Below, piece by piece: positions 53,102-61,489 of a DNA stretch of 64,000 bases. The stretch lies in assembly GCF_023370075.1 (NCBI RefSeq), contig NZ_CP097157.1, positions 62,001 to 126,000 of the forward strand. Direction: 5' to 3'. This stretch comes from Deinococcus sp. QL22 (GTDB lineage: Bacteria > Deinococcota > Deinococci > Deinococcales > Deinococcaceae). Under the pieces are notes generated by a model. It saw only the letters and a list, made by a program, of their open reading frames with translations, was not told the origin of the DNA and ran no database searches. Positions within the stretch are counted from its first letter, which is position 1. Each line of letters begins with the position of its first letter. The translations under genes were made by a program, and so were the position numbers.

Positions 53102-53761
53102 TCAGCCCTGCGTCACGAAGGCACGAAGCCGTTGCATGATTCGGTGCAAATGCGCCAAAGACGCTACCGTGTCACCCGGAACATCTAGGGCATGGTCAGC
53201 GTGCGTCAACACCAACACCTCGACCCCGGCCGCCAACAAGTGTGTGATGCGTTCTTCCTGAAAATGCGGATCTTCCGTTCCGATCACCACCAGGGACTGA
53301 GAAGGGCGTTGCAGGATCTGCTCGAGCACCTCTGGACGGTTCAGCACGGGGGTAAGCCACACGAGCTGCGCGTCTTCTGGAACCTGACCAGAAGCCAGCA
53401 GGAAATGAAGACTGAGTGTGCCCAGTGATTTGGCTACGAGACATAGGCGGGTGTAGGAACGCGCCTGCCACGCCGCCTGGAAGGCCGCCTCCACATCCTG
53501 AGTGAGCCATGGGCGTGTCATGTCGTCAGGGAGGGCTTGAAATTCTGGCGTGTGATAGCTCGTGTCCAGTCCGAACGTATCGAAACCCAAATCAGTCAGG
53601 GTTCGGGACGCATACAGCAGCCCAGGACGGCTGAGTCCGTAGCTTAGGCCTGGGAGGAGCAGGCCCAACGCCGTGACTGGCACGGGGTGCTGGAGATACA
53701 CATGGCGCAGGGGCTCGCTCCGGTAGCCCAGGACAGGGAGGTCAACACGTTGCACAGTCAT
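53102..53761 (-). CDS. Alpha/beta hydrolase, 219 aa
   Basis: Start MTVQRVDLPVLGYRSEPLRH at 53761. The nucleophile elbow reads CLVAKSLGTLSLHFL (Ser in KSLGT); LTHADHALDVPGD supplies the late Asp/His region, and IGTEDPHFQEERI a second Asp. It resembles small dienelactone-hydrolase-like esterases. Cytosolic. Substrate unknown. Confidence 0.75.
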   Translation of the reverse strand: MTVQRVDLPVLGYRSEPLRHVYLQHPVPVTALGLLLPGLSYGLSRPGLLYASRTLTDLGFDTFGLDTSYHTPEFQALPDDMTRPWLTQDVEAAFQAAWQARSYTRLCLVAKSLGTLSLHFLLASGQVPEDAQLVWLTPVLNRPEVLEQILQRPSQSLVVIGTEDPHFQEERITHLLAAGVEVLVLTHADHALDVPGDTVASLAHLHRIMQRLRAFVTQG

Positions 53762-54284
53762 TCCACTGGAGTGTATGGGGTGATCGAGGAGGCAAGCCAC
53801 GAATTTGACTTCCTCAGCAGCGGGGTGCCCAGAGCCGACCCTTCTGCGCGGTAGAGGGCGGGTGTCCTGCCACAACCATCCGGTCAGCCTTATGGGATTT
53901 GTTCAGGCTGGAGGCGCACGCCTTTGTCCAGCAAAACCCGCCTATTCCCATCGCCGCGTCTGACAGCGGACGCTTCAACCGCATGATCGTGGGCGGGGGC
54001 CGGGGCGGCGGTGGTGGTGATTTGGGCAGCGGGGGCATGATTCAGCGTGCGCCTGATCTTGTGACAGCTTCCCGACAACGCCTCACGTGTCTGGGACTTG
54101 GGCGGCGTCCAGCTCCGGTACACTTTGCCCACGCTTCGGCGGGGTTGTGTCAAGTTAACCGAACGTTCTGTGAAACATGAGTTCAACCTCGTTCAGGGAT
54201 GTAGTCAATCAAGGGTAAGCAGCCCTCCAGTACCCTACAAATTTTGTCTGAAACTGAATTGGTCTACACGTATTTGTAATTAGC
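53762..54284. other. About 520 bp without a supportable gene
   Basis: GC-rich part (to about 54130) gives Pro/Gly-rich frames on both strands; the last 150 bases are AT-rich. A minus segment ending KACASSLNKS could be gene debris. Confidence 0.3.
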
Positions 54285-54530
54285 TTAGGAAAATAAAGTG
54301 ACATGAGTTACTAAGCACTTAACTTGACAGAACCGTTCGCGGCGTAACAGGTACAGCCGTCCCCCCCCGGCGGTCAGGGGTTGCCAGCTCACGGCAGACG
54401 TCAAGGTGCCCTGCCAAGTGTCGTTCAGGGCGGCGGGGCCATCGGGGATCTTCAGGGTTTCGGGCGTCGCAGACGGACAGGCGGTGAGGAGGGACAGGCA
54501 GGCTGTGAGAGGCAGGAGCAACCGCTTCAT
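54285..54530 (-). pseudogene. 5' fragment of a lipoprotein
   Basis: MKRLLLPLTACLSLLTAC is a good lipoprotein signal, followed by PDGPAALNDTWQGTLTSAVS and GGGRLYLLRRE. The frame then passes into AT-rich unrelated sequence. Only about 55 residues are genuine. Confidence 0.55.
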
Positions 54531-54647
54531 GCCTGACCATAGCAGCCGGTGGGGCAGAACGAGGACGCAAATGCGCGTCTTTATTGAGAGCGACCAGCCA
54601 ACTCTGCCCAGCTCAGCGGCATCGGTTCAGGCCAGAGGAACCGGGTG

Positions 54648-54959
54648 TCAAAGGGCTTGTGGCGCGACCACCAGCCGCTGCACGTCGTCACCGAGGCGCA
54701 CGAAGTGCTTGGCGTTGAGCGTCACCAACCCCACTGCCCCTGCCCGCAACGCCGCCTGAGCGATCAACGTGTCGTAGATGGCTCCACCTTGCAGCCCGAG
54801 GTCTCGGCAGCGGCTCATGGCGTCGAAGTAGTCGGCAGGCAGCAACGGCAACACCTTCCACGTCTGCGTGAGGCTGTCCAGCACGGCGCGCACTTGCGTG
54901 CCCGCAGGAAAGACGGTTGCGGGGGTGAGTTCGACAGCGCTGAGTCGGGCCAGTACCAT
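54648..54959 (-). pseudogene. VapC-like PIN-domain toxin, N-terminus missing
   Basis: LDSLTQTWKVLPLLPADYFD, then GLQGGAIYDTLIAQAALRAG and AVGLVTLNAKHFVRLGDDVQ are the C-terminal two thirds of a PIN ribonuclease domain, including the acidic D in IYDTL and the TLNAKHF strand. The first catalytic Asp (in the missing DTSxx strand) is absent, and no VapB antitoxin gene is adjacent. Remnant of a toxin-antitoxin locus. Confidence 0.7.
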
Positions 54960-54965
54960 GGGACG

Positions 54966-55430
54966 ATGCGCATCCTCCTGTTGATCCCCTTCGTGTTGGT
55001 GAGCTGCGGCCTTCAAGCTCCCTCCACCTGCCCCGCTGGCATCGTGACTGGGATGATCAGCATCGAGTCTGCAAGGATCGCGGGCGCCAATGCCAGTCTC
55101 CCGACCGTGTACATCCGGAACGTGGTGAAGGATGGCCAGCCCGTGACCCCCTTGCAAGCGACTGGATTGGAAGGCTCGGCGGGCGGGACGGTCTCCGGCA
55201 TTCGGGTTGAAGCTGACCGGCTGGTATGCGATCTAGCATGCCGCTTCGGGCAGCCGGGCCGGTACACCTTCGACGTCAGCGCGCCCGGCGCCGCAGCGCA
55301 GTCGGTCGCGGTCAACATCCCCGGCCGCAACGCCGGGGGGTGCGGCGGGATTACGACCGGAACGCCAGTCACGGTCAACCTGACCTTCCAGCCAGACCAG
55401 GCCAGCCGTGCAGTGCGGGATTCCAACTGA
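54966..55430 (+). CDS. Hypothetical lipoprotein, 154 aa
   Basis: ATG 54966: MRILLLIPFVLVSCG is a compact lipoprotein signal (lipobox LVSC). The mature protein has four cysteines (PSTCPAG, VCDLACRFG, GGCGGI) and Ig-like strand pattern (GRYTFDVSAPGAAAQSVAVN). It starts seven bases beyond the opposite-strand VapC fragment. Envelope protein of unknown role. Confidence 0.7.
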   Translation: MRILLLIPFVLVSCGLQAPSTCPAGIVTGMISIESARIAGANASLPTVYIRNVVKDGQPVTPLQATGLEGSAGGTVSGIRVEADRLVCDLACRFGQPGRYTFDVSAPGAAAQSVAVNIPGRNAGGCGGITTGTPVTVNLTFQPDQASRAVRDSN

Positions 55431-55571
55431 TGCGGGAATCCGTCCCAAGCAGGGCAGCAACACCCGCACCGACGACAATCTCTATGCGGGCCTCATGTTT
55501 AGACCTTGCCGGAGAGCGGCTCTTCTGATCGCCCCTGTTCTCAGCATTAGCCTTCACAGCTTCGGACACAG

Positions 55572-56201
55572 GTGAGTCTAAAAGACCGCCGGATCAGCAC
55601 CCTGGTCACGGTCTGGAGCGCACTGGGCCTGCTCGCTGGCTTCGCGTTGCTCGGCTACAACTTCCTGGATACGCTGTTTGCCGGGGATGCGTTGAGTAAT
55701 AGGGATGCACCATCGGACGGGGTTGACCGGGTGCGGTACACGCTGCTGGGCCTCCAGTACTTCAGCAGAGACGGGCCGCTGACCGGGCCGCACTTGGGTC
55801 AGTCCCTCGCGTTGGGATGGCTTGCCCTCACAGCGCTGCTGATGTGGGGCCTGTGCCAGCCCAGGACGCGCTCTTCTGCCCACCGCGTCCTGCGAGCCAG
55901 CCTGCTGAGTTTGGCCCTCGTTGGCGGTGGAGGTGGACTCATCCTGGCGCTGGCCGAGCACCGCCACAATCTCCTCCTAGCACGGCCCACCCTCGGGTTG
56001 GACGAATTTGACCCCCCCGGGATGACCACCGCTTCCGTGGCGACGCTGGATGCCTCGCGCTGCACTCGTTGGGTCGAGAACCGGGGCTGCGCCGAGCAAA
56101 TCGCATTGACTTTCCCGAACCCCAGCCTCTGGGGCGCACTGGCCGTGTTCGTCACTGCCGGCGTGGGTCTGCGACGCGCATCACGTGTCGGTGAAACTTG
56201 A
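55572..56201 (+). CDS. Integral membrane protein, 209 aa
   Basis: GTG start. Predicted helices at about 9-28 (VTVWSALGLLAGFALLGYNF), 78-97 (LALGWLALTALLMWGL), 110-128 (LLSLALVGGGGGLILALAE) and 185-200 (GALAVFVTAGVGL). The long loop 130-180 contains a Cys pair (SRCTRWVENRGCAEQ) and should face outward. No family recognised. It follows the 154-aa lipoprotein on the same strand. Confidence 0.6.
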   Translation: MSLKDRRISTLVTVWSALGLLAGFALLGYNFLDTLFAGDALSNRDAPSDGVDRVRYTLLGLQYFSRDGPLTGPHLGQSLALGWLALTALLMWGLCQPRTRSSAHRVLRASLLSLALVGGGGGLILALAEHRHNLLLARPTLGLDEFDPPGMTTASVATLDASRCTRWVENRGCAEQIALTFPNPSLWGALAVFVTAGVGLRRASRVGET

Positions 56202-56370
56202 GCACAAGCTAGAGCTGGTGTTGGAGAGGCCAGAATGTCGGCCTTCGGCAGGTCAAGCCCTGCTCAGCCCTTCCAGCCCAGAGGCTGAACGAACGCGCTG
56301 GCGAGCCGTCCCAGCACGCCCGCTGGTCAGGACACAGGCCGTCATTCCTGAGTGGGACGTCACTGCCCCA

Positions 56371-56540
56371 CTATTTCGTCAGCGTGAAGGGAAACGGTTC
56401 CTCCCCGTAGACCCAGGCATACTGCCCCGGTTGGAGTGTGTTCAGATTGTTCCAGGGAAAGCTGGGGAAGGTCGCCGTCTCGCCCGGCTGAATCAGGCGG
56501 GTGCGCAACTCTAGGGTGCAGACGATGCGGCGGGTGGTTA
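56371..56540 (-). pseudogene. C-terminal fragment of a BsuPI-like exported protein
   Basis: TRRIVCTLELRTRLIQPGET, then FPSFPWNNLNTLQPGQYAWV and YGEEPFPFTLTK. The 'L-PG-E-x-F ... W ... L-PG-Y' pattern fits intracellular-proteinase-inhibitor-like (BsuPI) domains. The frame is cut at 56540 exactly where an IS5-type end begins. Confidence 0.55.
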
Positions 56541-56559
56541 GGGGCTGTATGCCAAGGGT
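56538..56559 (+). repeat. IS5-type terminal repeat
   Basis: TTAG plus GGGCTGTATGCCAAGGGT. It truncates the BsuPI-like fragment on one side and lies beyond the 3' end of the gene 56627-57829 on the other. The TTAG fits the YTAR target. Confidence 0.75.
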
Positions 56560-56626
56560 GAACCTGGAGTGAACCCCTCAGACATGGGTTCACTCCGAGC
56601 TGAAGTCGCTACTCGTTGCTTTCACC

Positions 56627-57829
56627 CTACCGAACCGGCCGGAAGGCACTGAGTTTGCCTCCCCAGACCAGCAATTGCTGCCGAGGTGCGTCAAATATGA
56701 CTGTCCCTGTTTTTCCTTGGGCATAGGGCAGTTCTGTCGTTGAGCGGCCTAGGATAGAACCATCCTCCGTGTCGACAGCCCACAGGAAGCCATTTGTGGC
56801 GTACATCACCCCATTGACGAAGCTTGGAACTTGACCAAATGACCCGCCCAGTGGGGGACTGAAGACAAAACGTGTTGCACCCGTGCTCGCTTCTAGCGCG
56901 GTGTAGCATCGGTCACCCAGTGGGGAGACCACCACCACGTCATCTCGAACGATCAGGTGAGACAGGATATTGGTCGCCCCACCGGGACAAAGGATGCTGG
57001 TGTTCTTCCAGAGTTCGGTGCCGCTCTGTGTATACGCTGTCACAACGGATGTCCCTTGGACATGAACAACAATGCTTCCTCTTCCGCTTTGGACGACGCC
57101 CAGGTGCGGAGTATCTCCCGCTTGGGTAGCAAACAGGGTTTTCCGCCAATTTTCCTGCCCAGTGAGGGCGTCTAACTTGACCACCTCGGTGCTGGCTTGT
57201 TGTTGTTCAGGTGACCCTTTCGATTCAATAACGTAACAGGCCTGCTCCTGCACAGCGCAGGAAAGTGATGGGAATCGGGCAATTCCTGTAGAAGAAAGGG
57301 CTTTGACATCAAAGCGCCAGAGGGGCTGCGCAGGGAGTTCAGAGGACAGGAGATCGTCGATTCGGTACGCGAGGAGGGTGCTGTGCATAGGGAGAATGAA
57401 CACCTCTCCGACCACCTGAACGGAGGTCGAAATGAGATGGCCCAACGCCTGCTCTGGAACACTCAGGGGCAACTCAGTCCTGCTCTGTTCTTGTCCTGCC
57501 GGATTGATCACTGCAATTTGGTGTTTTCCATTGAAGTAAATCAGGTGATTGCCGACCACCGCACTCTCGTGACCATAAAATATTTCTGAGGTACGCCACG
57601 CTACTTTGCGAGAGTTGAGGTCGTAGGCAACCTCGCCGAGTGACTTTTGATACTTGCTGTCATTTTCTTCGGCAATGATCAGGTCACCAAAGTGAACGGG
57701 TGTGTCTCCGCTTACCAAAGCTTCGCTCGATATAGGAACAAGGGGGGGATACATGGCTGTCTCCCCTTGATCTGCGCCTCTTGAGCAACTGCAGAGGGCC
57801 ACAGTGAACAGACATAGGGCACGTTTCAT
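56627..57829 (-). CDS. PQQ-like beta-propeller lipoprotein, 400 aa
   Basis: The start at 57829 (MKRALCLFTVALCSC) has a lipobox and a strong RBS (AAGGAGA), so the much longer frame to 58090 is rejected. Blades of the PQQ/BamB type repeat as DLNSRKVAWRTSEIFYGHES, KLDALTGQENWRKTL, AYTQSGTELWKNTSI, ALEASTGATRFVFSPPL, AVDTEDGSILGRST. It is an envelope-anchored propeller. It does not appear to belong to a Bam operon here. Confidence 0.8.
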   Translation of the reverse strand: MKRALCLFTVALCSCSRGADQGETAMYPPLVPISSEALVSGDTPVHFGDLIIAEENDSKYQKSLGEVAYDLNSRKVAWRTSEIFYGHESAVVGNHLIYFNGKHQIAVINPAGQEQSRTELPLSVPEQALGHLISTSVQVVGEVFILPMHSTLLAYRIDDLLSSELPAQPLWRFDVKALSSTGIARFPSLSCAVQEQACYVIESKGSPEQQQASTEVVKLDALTGQENWRKTLFATQAGDTPHLGVVQSGRGSIVVHVQGTSVVTAYTQSGTELWKNTSILCPGGATNILSHLIVRDDVVVVSPLGDRCYTALEASTGATRFVFSPPLGGSFGQVPSFVNGVMYATNGFLWAVDTEDGSILGRSTTELPYAQGKTGTVIFDAPRQQLLVWGGKLSAFRPVR

Positions 57830-58052
57830 TTGCTTCTCCTTAAACGCTGCTTTACAAGCTAAATAGGTGGAGTTCTCGGGATAAGGGTCAGGATGGGGAG
57901 CTGCGGCGCGTGCAGGGATGTCATTCCAGGTAAGCGGGACAGGGGGGATGATCCTGGGGTCACGGACAGCCAGTGTATGGGCGGGACGCTCGGCACATTG
58001 CCGCAAATCAGCAGCCACTGTGTGCGACTGAGTGTGCATTTTTCTTTTCGCG
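57830..58052. other. Upstream region of the propeller lipoprotein
   Basis: No gene seen. It ends at an IS5-type terminal repeat. Confidence 0.35.
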
Positions 58053-58134
58053 CTGGGGTCTGTCGGCCAAGGGTGATCGGCGCATACCATGCATCTGATG
58101 ACAGATCAGGACAAAGTTATCTCGCCATGGACAC
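58053..58134 (+). repeat. First copy of the cassette 5' end
   Basis: Terminal repeat GGGTCTGTCGGCCAAGGGT, then the first 15 codons of the 310-aa cassette gene (MTDQDKVISPW). The copy stops where an IS5 element is inserted at CTAG (58135). A nearly identical 5' end recurs at 58528. Confidence 0.85.
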
Positions 58135-58529
58135 CTAGGGTGTGTAGGCTAAGGGTTGAAATTTGGGGGAATGAGAGTATCTTTTCGTGCTGTGGCACGA
58201 AGAAATCACGGATGAACAGTGGCAACGTCTGCCACCCCTCCTGCCACCCCTGCTCGGTCTGGGACGTCCTTATTTAGAGCACCGCCCCATCGTCAGCGGC
58301 ATCCTCTGGGTGCTCAGAACGGGTGCTCCCTGGCGCGACCGTTTCAGAGCGCTTTGGCAAATGGATGACCATCTCCAGCCGCTTCCGCTGTTGGACTGCC
58401 AAGGGGATTTGGCAGCACATCTGGTCGATACACTTTGTCGATGGCACTGTGGTTCGGGCACATCAGTGTGCTGCAGGGGCACGTGGTGGCCAAGAAGAAG
58501 AAGCATTGGGACGATCACGAGGCGGCTTT
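58135..58529 (+). mobile_element. IS5-family element, left fragment
   Basis: CTAG plus GGTGTGTAGGCTAAGGGT, then the transposase start (WHEEITDEQWQRLPPLLPPL; HRPIVSGILWVLRTGAPWRD) in broken frames, to EEALGRSRGGF. At 58528, inside the codons for GGF-S, the sequence switches at TTAG to a second cassette end. The rest of the transposase is absent here. Confidence 0.8.
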
Positions 58530-59511
58530 AGGGTCTGTCGGCCAAGGGTGATAGGCGCATATCATGCATCGGATGACAGATCAGGACAAAGTGGTCTCGC
58601 CATGGACACTAGACGACGTTCACTTTCTTCAACAGGTCTGGGGCGGCGCCTGCCTGCCCTACACATTGCCTGACCCAACGATCGCTGCCCCTGACGTCAT
58701 GTTCCTCTTGGGAACGCTCGGACTTCCGCTTGAGCTTGCCATTTCAGCCTCTCCGAAACTATCGATCCATTCTGCTCAGCGCGTCATCCTCGAGCTGATG
58801 TCCCCCGAAGTCATCGGCACAAAACTGAAGATAGGGACGATTGGTTTTCTTCCTGAGACATTGAATGACCTGTTTGTAGACCTGACCTCAGGTCGTGTTG
58901 AAAAGGCATTTCGCCGATCCCCAATGGAGTTCACGCCCATCGCCAACTCCATTCTCGACTTCCATTTTCAGATGCTCTTGTTTCGGGAGTACGTCCCTCA
59001 TCGTCCGGCTACGACTGACCGTGCCGGGCTGCTTCTTCAGGTACTCGCTGCATTCTTGACCACGATTGACGCGCCTCATGATCCCTTCTTCAATAGGCTT
59101 TTTATGAGTCTGGCGGATGACTTCATCCTTGAATTGGATTGGAACGAGCCCGCGCGGCTCATGACCGACGACTTGCTGTGCACTTTCAAAGTCTCTCCAC
59201 AGGACATTCGGCGGGTCAGGCCGCATCATCTGCCGCTGCTGTCGCTGTATGGCGACTTCAGCACCGATGCCTGGCAAGCCGTTCGAGACGTGCAAGCGAG
59301 ACTGTGGCCCGACGAGGACGAGTTGGAGTCCAACCTCAGGGACCTAGTGACGGAATGCCTCAGATGTGACCGGCAACCACCATCACACCATGATGGGCAG
59401 CGCTCCCTCCTCAACCAACTGGTGAGATACAGGGTGCAACAGATGGCGCGTGAATATGGATTTCCGTACCTCGTTGCTTCATTAGATCAAGCCTGAAGAT
59501 GCACAGCGACG
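58528..59511 (+). mobile_element. Second copy of the cassette, inserted in an IS5 transposase
   Basis: The terminal repeat GGGTCTGTCGGCCAAGGGT starts at the TTAG of the interrupted transposase codons. It contains one gene (58564-59496). Its distal boundary coincides with the end of the inverted IS5 copy at about 59500; a second terminal repeat is not visible. Confidence 0.55.
58564..59496 (+). CDS. Cassette passenger, hypothetical protein, 310 aa
   Basis: Large soluble protein, mainly helical (LLLQVLAAFLTTIDAPHDPF; NLRDLVTECLRCDRQPPSHH), no signal peptide. The ATG (58564 or 58573) lies 13-22 bases after the terminal repeat. Its first codons are duplicated at 58053-58134. No recognised domain. 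The size is larger than usual for immunity proteins, so other functions are open. Confidence 0.65.
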   Translation: MHRMTDQDKVVSPWTLDDVHFLQQVWGGACLPYTLPDPTIAAPDVMFLLGTLGLPLELAISASPKLSIHSAQRVILELMSPEVIGTKLKIGTIGFLPETLNDLFVDLTSGRVEKAFRRSPMEFTPIANSILDFHFQMLLFREYVPHRPATTDRAGLLLQVLAAFLTTIDAPHDPFFNRLFMSLADDFILELDWNEPARLMTDDLLCTFKVSPQDIRRVRPHHLPLLSLYGDFSTDAWQAVRDVQARLWPDEDELESNLRDLVTECLRCDRQPPSHHDGQRSLLNQLVRYRVQQMAREYGFPYLVASLDQA

Positions 59512-60219
59512 TCAACTCTTTGGTGCAAGTTGATTCAGTGACATCCAAATGAAGACCGCCGCCAGTGTCCACCAGCCTTGATAACTCATCGCTCGCTTGT
59601 CGTACCGGGTCGCAATCCGCCGAAAGCTCTTGAAGCGGTTGACCAGACGCTCAATCTTGTTCCGCTGCTTGTACAGCACAGCATCAAAGCAAATGTTGTC
59701 TCCCTGATCCTTGCGCCGAGGAATCGTGACCCGAATGCCACAGCGATGCAGATACTTGCGAACGATCATGTAGCTGTAGCCTTTGTCGCCCACCAGACGA
59801 TCTGGACGAATTCTGGGACGTCCTGGTCCTGCACGAACCACCGCGCCAGTCTCCAACAGAGGTTGCAGGTATTTGGATTCGTGGCGTTCTCCGCCACTCA
59901 GGACGAAGGCCATGGGCTTTCCGTGTCCTTCAGCACGCAGATGGATCTTGGTACTGAACCCGCCTCGTGATCGTCCCAGCGCTTCCTCTTCTTGCCCACC
60001 TCGTGCGCCTGCAGCACATTGATGCGCTCGCACCACCGTGCCATCCACAAAGTGGACCGACCAGTCGAGCTGACCCTTCAGGTCAGCTTCTCGTTGCAGT
60101 GCTGCCCAGATCTGCTGCCAAATGTCCTGGGCCGTCCAGCGACGGAAGCGGCTGGCGATCGTGGTCCATTTGCCGAAACGCTCTGGGACGTCGCGCCAGG
60201 GCGCACCTGTCCTGAGCAC
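59512..60219 (-). CDS. IS5-family transposase, 235 aa or more
   Basis: DDE motif residues: VDGTVVRAHQCAAGARGGQE (first D), VGDKGYSYMIVRK (second D), RNKIERLVNRFKSFRRIATR (E). The frame continues upstream to a TAG at 60355-60357 (EEITDEQWKRLEPLLP; PYLEHRPIVSGILWVLRTGA), giving about 280 aa. No ATG lies in the extension: where the left copy has GTG, this one has GTA. The start may therefore be damaged. It is the probable source of activity for the terminal-repeat cassettes. Confidence 0.85.
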   Translation of the reverse strand: MLRTGAPWRDVPERFGKWTTIASRFRRWTAQDIWQQIWAALQREADLKGQLDWSVHFVDGTVVRAHQCAAGARGGQEEEALGRSRGGFSTKIHLRAEGHGKPMAFVLSGGERHESKYLQPLLETGAVVRAGPGRPRIRPDRLVGDKGYSYMIVRKYLHRCGIRVTIPRRKDQGDNICFDAVLYKQRNKIERLVNRFKSFRRIATRYDKRAMSYQGWWTLAAVFIWMSLNQLAPKS

Positions 60220-60394
60220 CCAGAGGATGCCACTGACGATGGGGCGGTGCTCTAAATAAGGCCGTCCCAGACCAAAGCGGGATGGGAGGAGGGGTTCCAG
60301 ACGTTTCCACTGCTCGTCGGTGATTTCTTCGCGCCACAGTACGAAAAGATACTGCTATGCCCTCAAATTTCAACACTTTGCCTACAGGCCTTAG
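59512..60394 (-). mobile_element. IS5-family element, right copy
   Basis: Contains a near-complete transposase on the minus strand and the outer terminal repeat TTTGCCTACAGGCCTTAG at 60377-60394 (target TTAG). Together with 58135-58529 it brackets the cassette in inverted orientation, like a composite transposon. The inner end near 59500 was not identified. Confidence 0.8.
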
Positions 60395-60497
60395 CCCCAG
60401 TCGAGCTCCCTAGACCTGAATATCGGGATTGGGGCTCAGCTCTTGACACTGCACCGAGGGCAACGGCGCTCCGCAGTAGGGCATTGACTAACATCTG
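60395..60497. other. Short spacer
   Basis: No gene seen between the IS5 end and the IS4-type fragment. Confidence 0.3.
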
Positions 60498-60645
60498 GCA
60501 CCTTAAATCTTGAGGCGGGTTTCTGCGTGCTGGAAGGCATCGAGGGCAGGCAATTCTAGAAGAAGTGCTTGACGACGGACTTCTGGAACAAACGAGAACC
60601 GAATGGTTCTCGCCAAAGCTCTCCAATCTGGCCAGACCTTAGCGG
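60498..60645 (-). pseudogene. IS4-type transposase C-terminal fragment, second copy
   Basis: VWPDWRALARTIRFSFVPEV then RRQALLLELPALDAFQHAET matches the end of the fragment at 62691-63395, differing in a few residues. Only about 45 codons remain. Confidence 0.75.
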
Positions 60646-60760
60646 TGTTAAATGTGGACGTCGACCAGTTTCGATTTTCGCGTTCAAAGAGAGTTTTTGT
60701 CCATTTGAACACTGGAGTATGATATTTTGTACTCTATCTAGCTATTAGGAGGCGTGGCAC
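60646..60760. promoter_or_regulatory. AT-rich upstream region
   Basis: Contains the promoter for the following gene and AGGAGG at about 60748, five to ten bases before its ATG. Confidence 0.4.
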
Positions 60761-61129
60761 ATGAAATTTCTATGGCTTATTATGTTCCCAGTTATATGCA
60801 CTCCCCTGATGAGCAAAAGTAGTGATAAATCGGAGATAAATGTCTTGTCTATCGCAGGCATTTACGATAATATCAATGAGGGAGTCAGCATTTTGATTTT
60901 AGAGAAAGATAGGCGATACACTGTCACGGTTAGTAAATCTAACACAGTAACATCAGAAGGTAAGTGGTTTTTAGGAAAAAATTCCATAGTTTTGATAGAC
61001 TGCGGGAAATCTAACTGCAAATCGCAGGGTGGTGTCTATCTTCCTATCGAACTTAAAAACGGCAGAGTATATGTATACACAGATCCTGACGGAAGAAGTG
61101 GATACATCAGCAGGAATATTTACAAATAG
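60761..61129 (+). CDS. AT-rich exported protein, 122 aa
   Basis: Signal MKFLWLIMFPVICTPLMS, strong RBS. The mature part (IAGIYDNINEGVSILILEKD; EGKWFLGKNSIVLIDCG) follows the same order of conserved positions as the lipoprotein at 29306 (G-x-Y-x-N, then G-x-W, then a Cys). The two may be distant paralogues. Likely a small beta-barrel in the envelope. Confidence 0.6.
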   Translation: MKFLWLIMFPVICTPLMSKSSDKSEINVLSIAGIYDNINEGVSILILEKDRRYTVTVSKSNTVTSEGKWFLGKNSIVLIDCGKSNCKSQGGVYLPIELKNGRVYVYTDPDGRSGYISRNIYK

Positions 61130-61133
61130 GGTT

Positions 61134-61166
61134 GTGTTGCCTTAACTGGCGTCACGGCAAGCCAAG
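61134..61166. repeat. IS6-type end remnant
   Basis: GTTGTGTTGCCTTAACTGGC then GTCACGGCA lies just outside an IS6 transposase fragment. A matching stretch is at 28022. Confidence 0.55.
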
Positions 61167-61185
61167 GGCAAGGGTGATCCGAATC

Positions 61186-61475
61186 TCAGACCACCCCTGC
61201 CGCGACGATTGACCACGTCTGGAACGCTCGTTGCTGATTGCTTCTTCTTTCTGCGGCGGAAACACTGGTTCGGGAATGATGGTGGAGGTTGGTCACTCGG
61301 GCGTGCGTATTCAGGAACTCTTGAGCGCGTTTCCGTCGCCTGAACCCCTGCTGACTTCGCTCTTGTCGCCGTGTAGATCGGTGTTCTTGCTCAATGACGT
61401 TGTTGCACCTGGCTGTACAGATCACCTGCTGGTGGTCGACGTTGACTGACATCTTTGTGTGTTGAGCAGAGCTGT
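61186..61475 (-). pseudogene. IS6-family transposase C-terminal fragment
   Basis: HQQVICTARCNNVIEQEHRS then TRRQERSQQGFRRRKRAQEF and ARVTNLHHHSRTSVSAAERR carry the third catalytic residue (E in NNVIEQEH). The N-terminal half is missing where IS110 sequence begins. It is a different IS6 type from 42580-43290 but the same type as the fragment at 35953. Confidence 0.75.
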
Positions 61476-61489
61476 GGGAAGCTGTGCTT

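Noticed and set aside
57830..58090. Longer start of the PQQ-propeller lipoprotein
   Set aside because: The start at 57829 has a lipobox and strong RBS; the extension reads through IS5-type end sequence.
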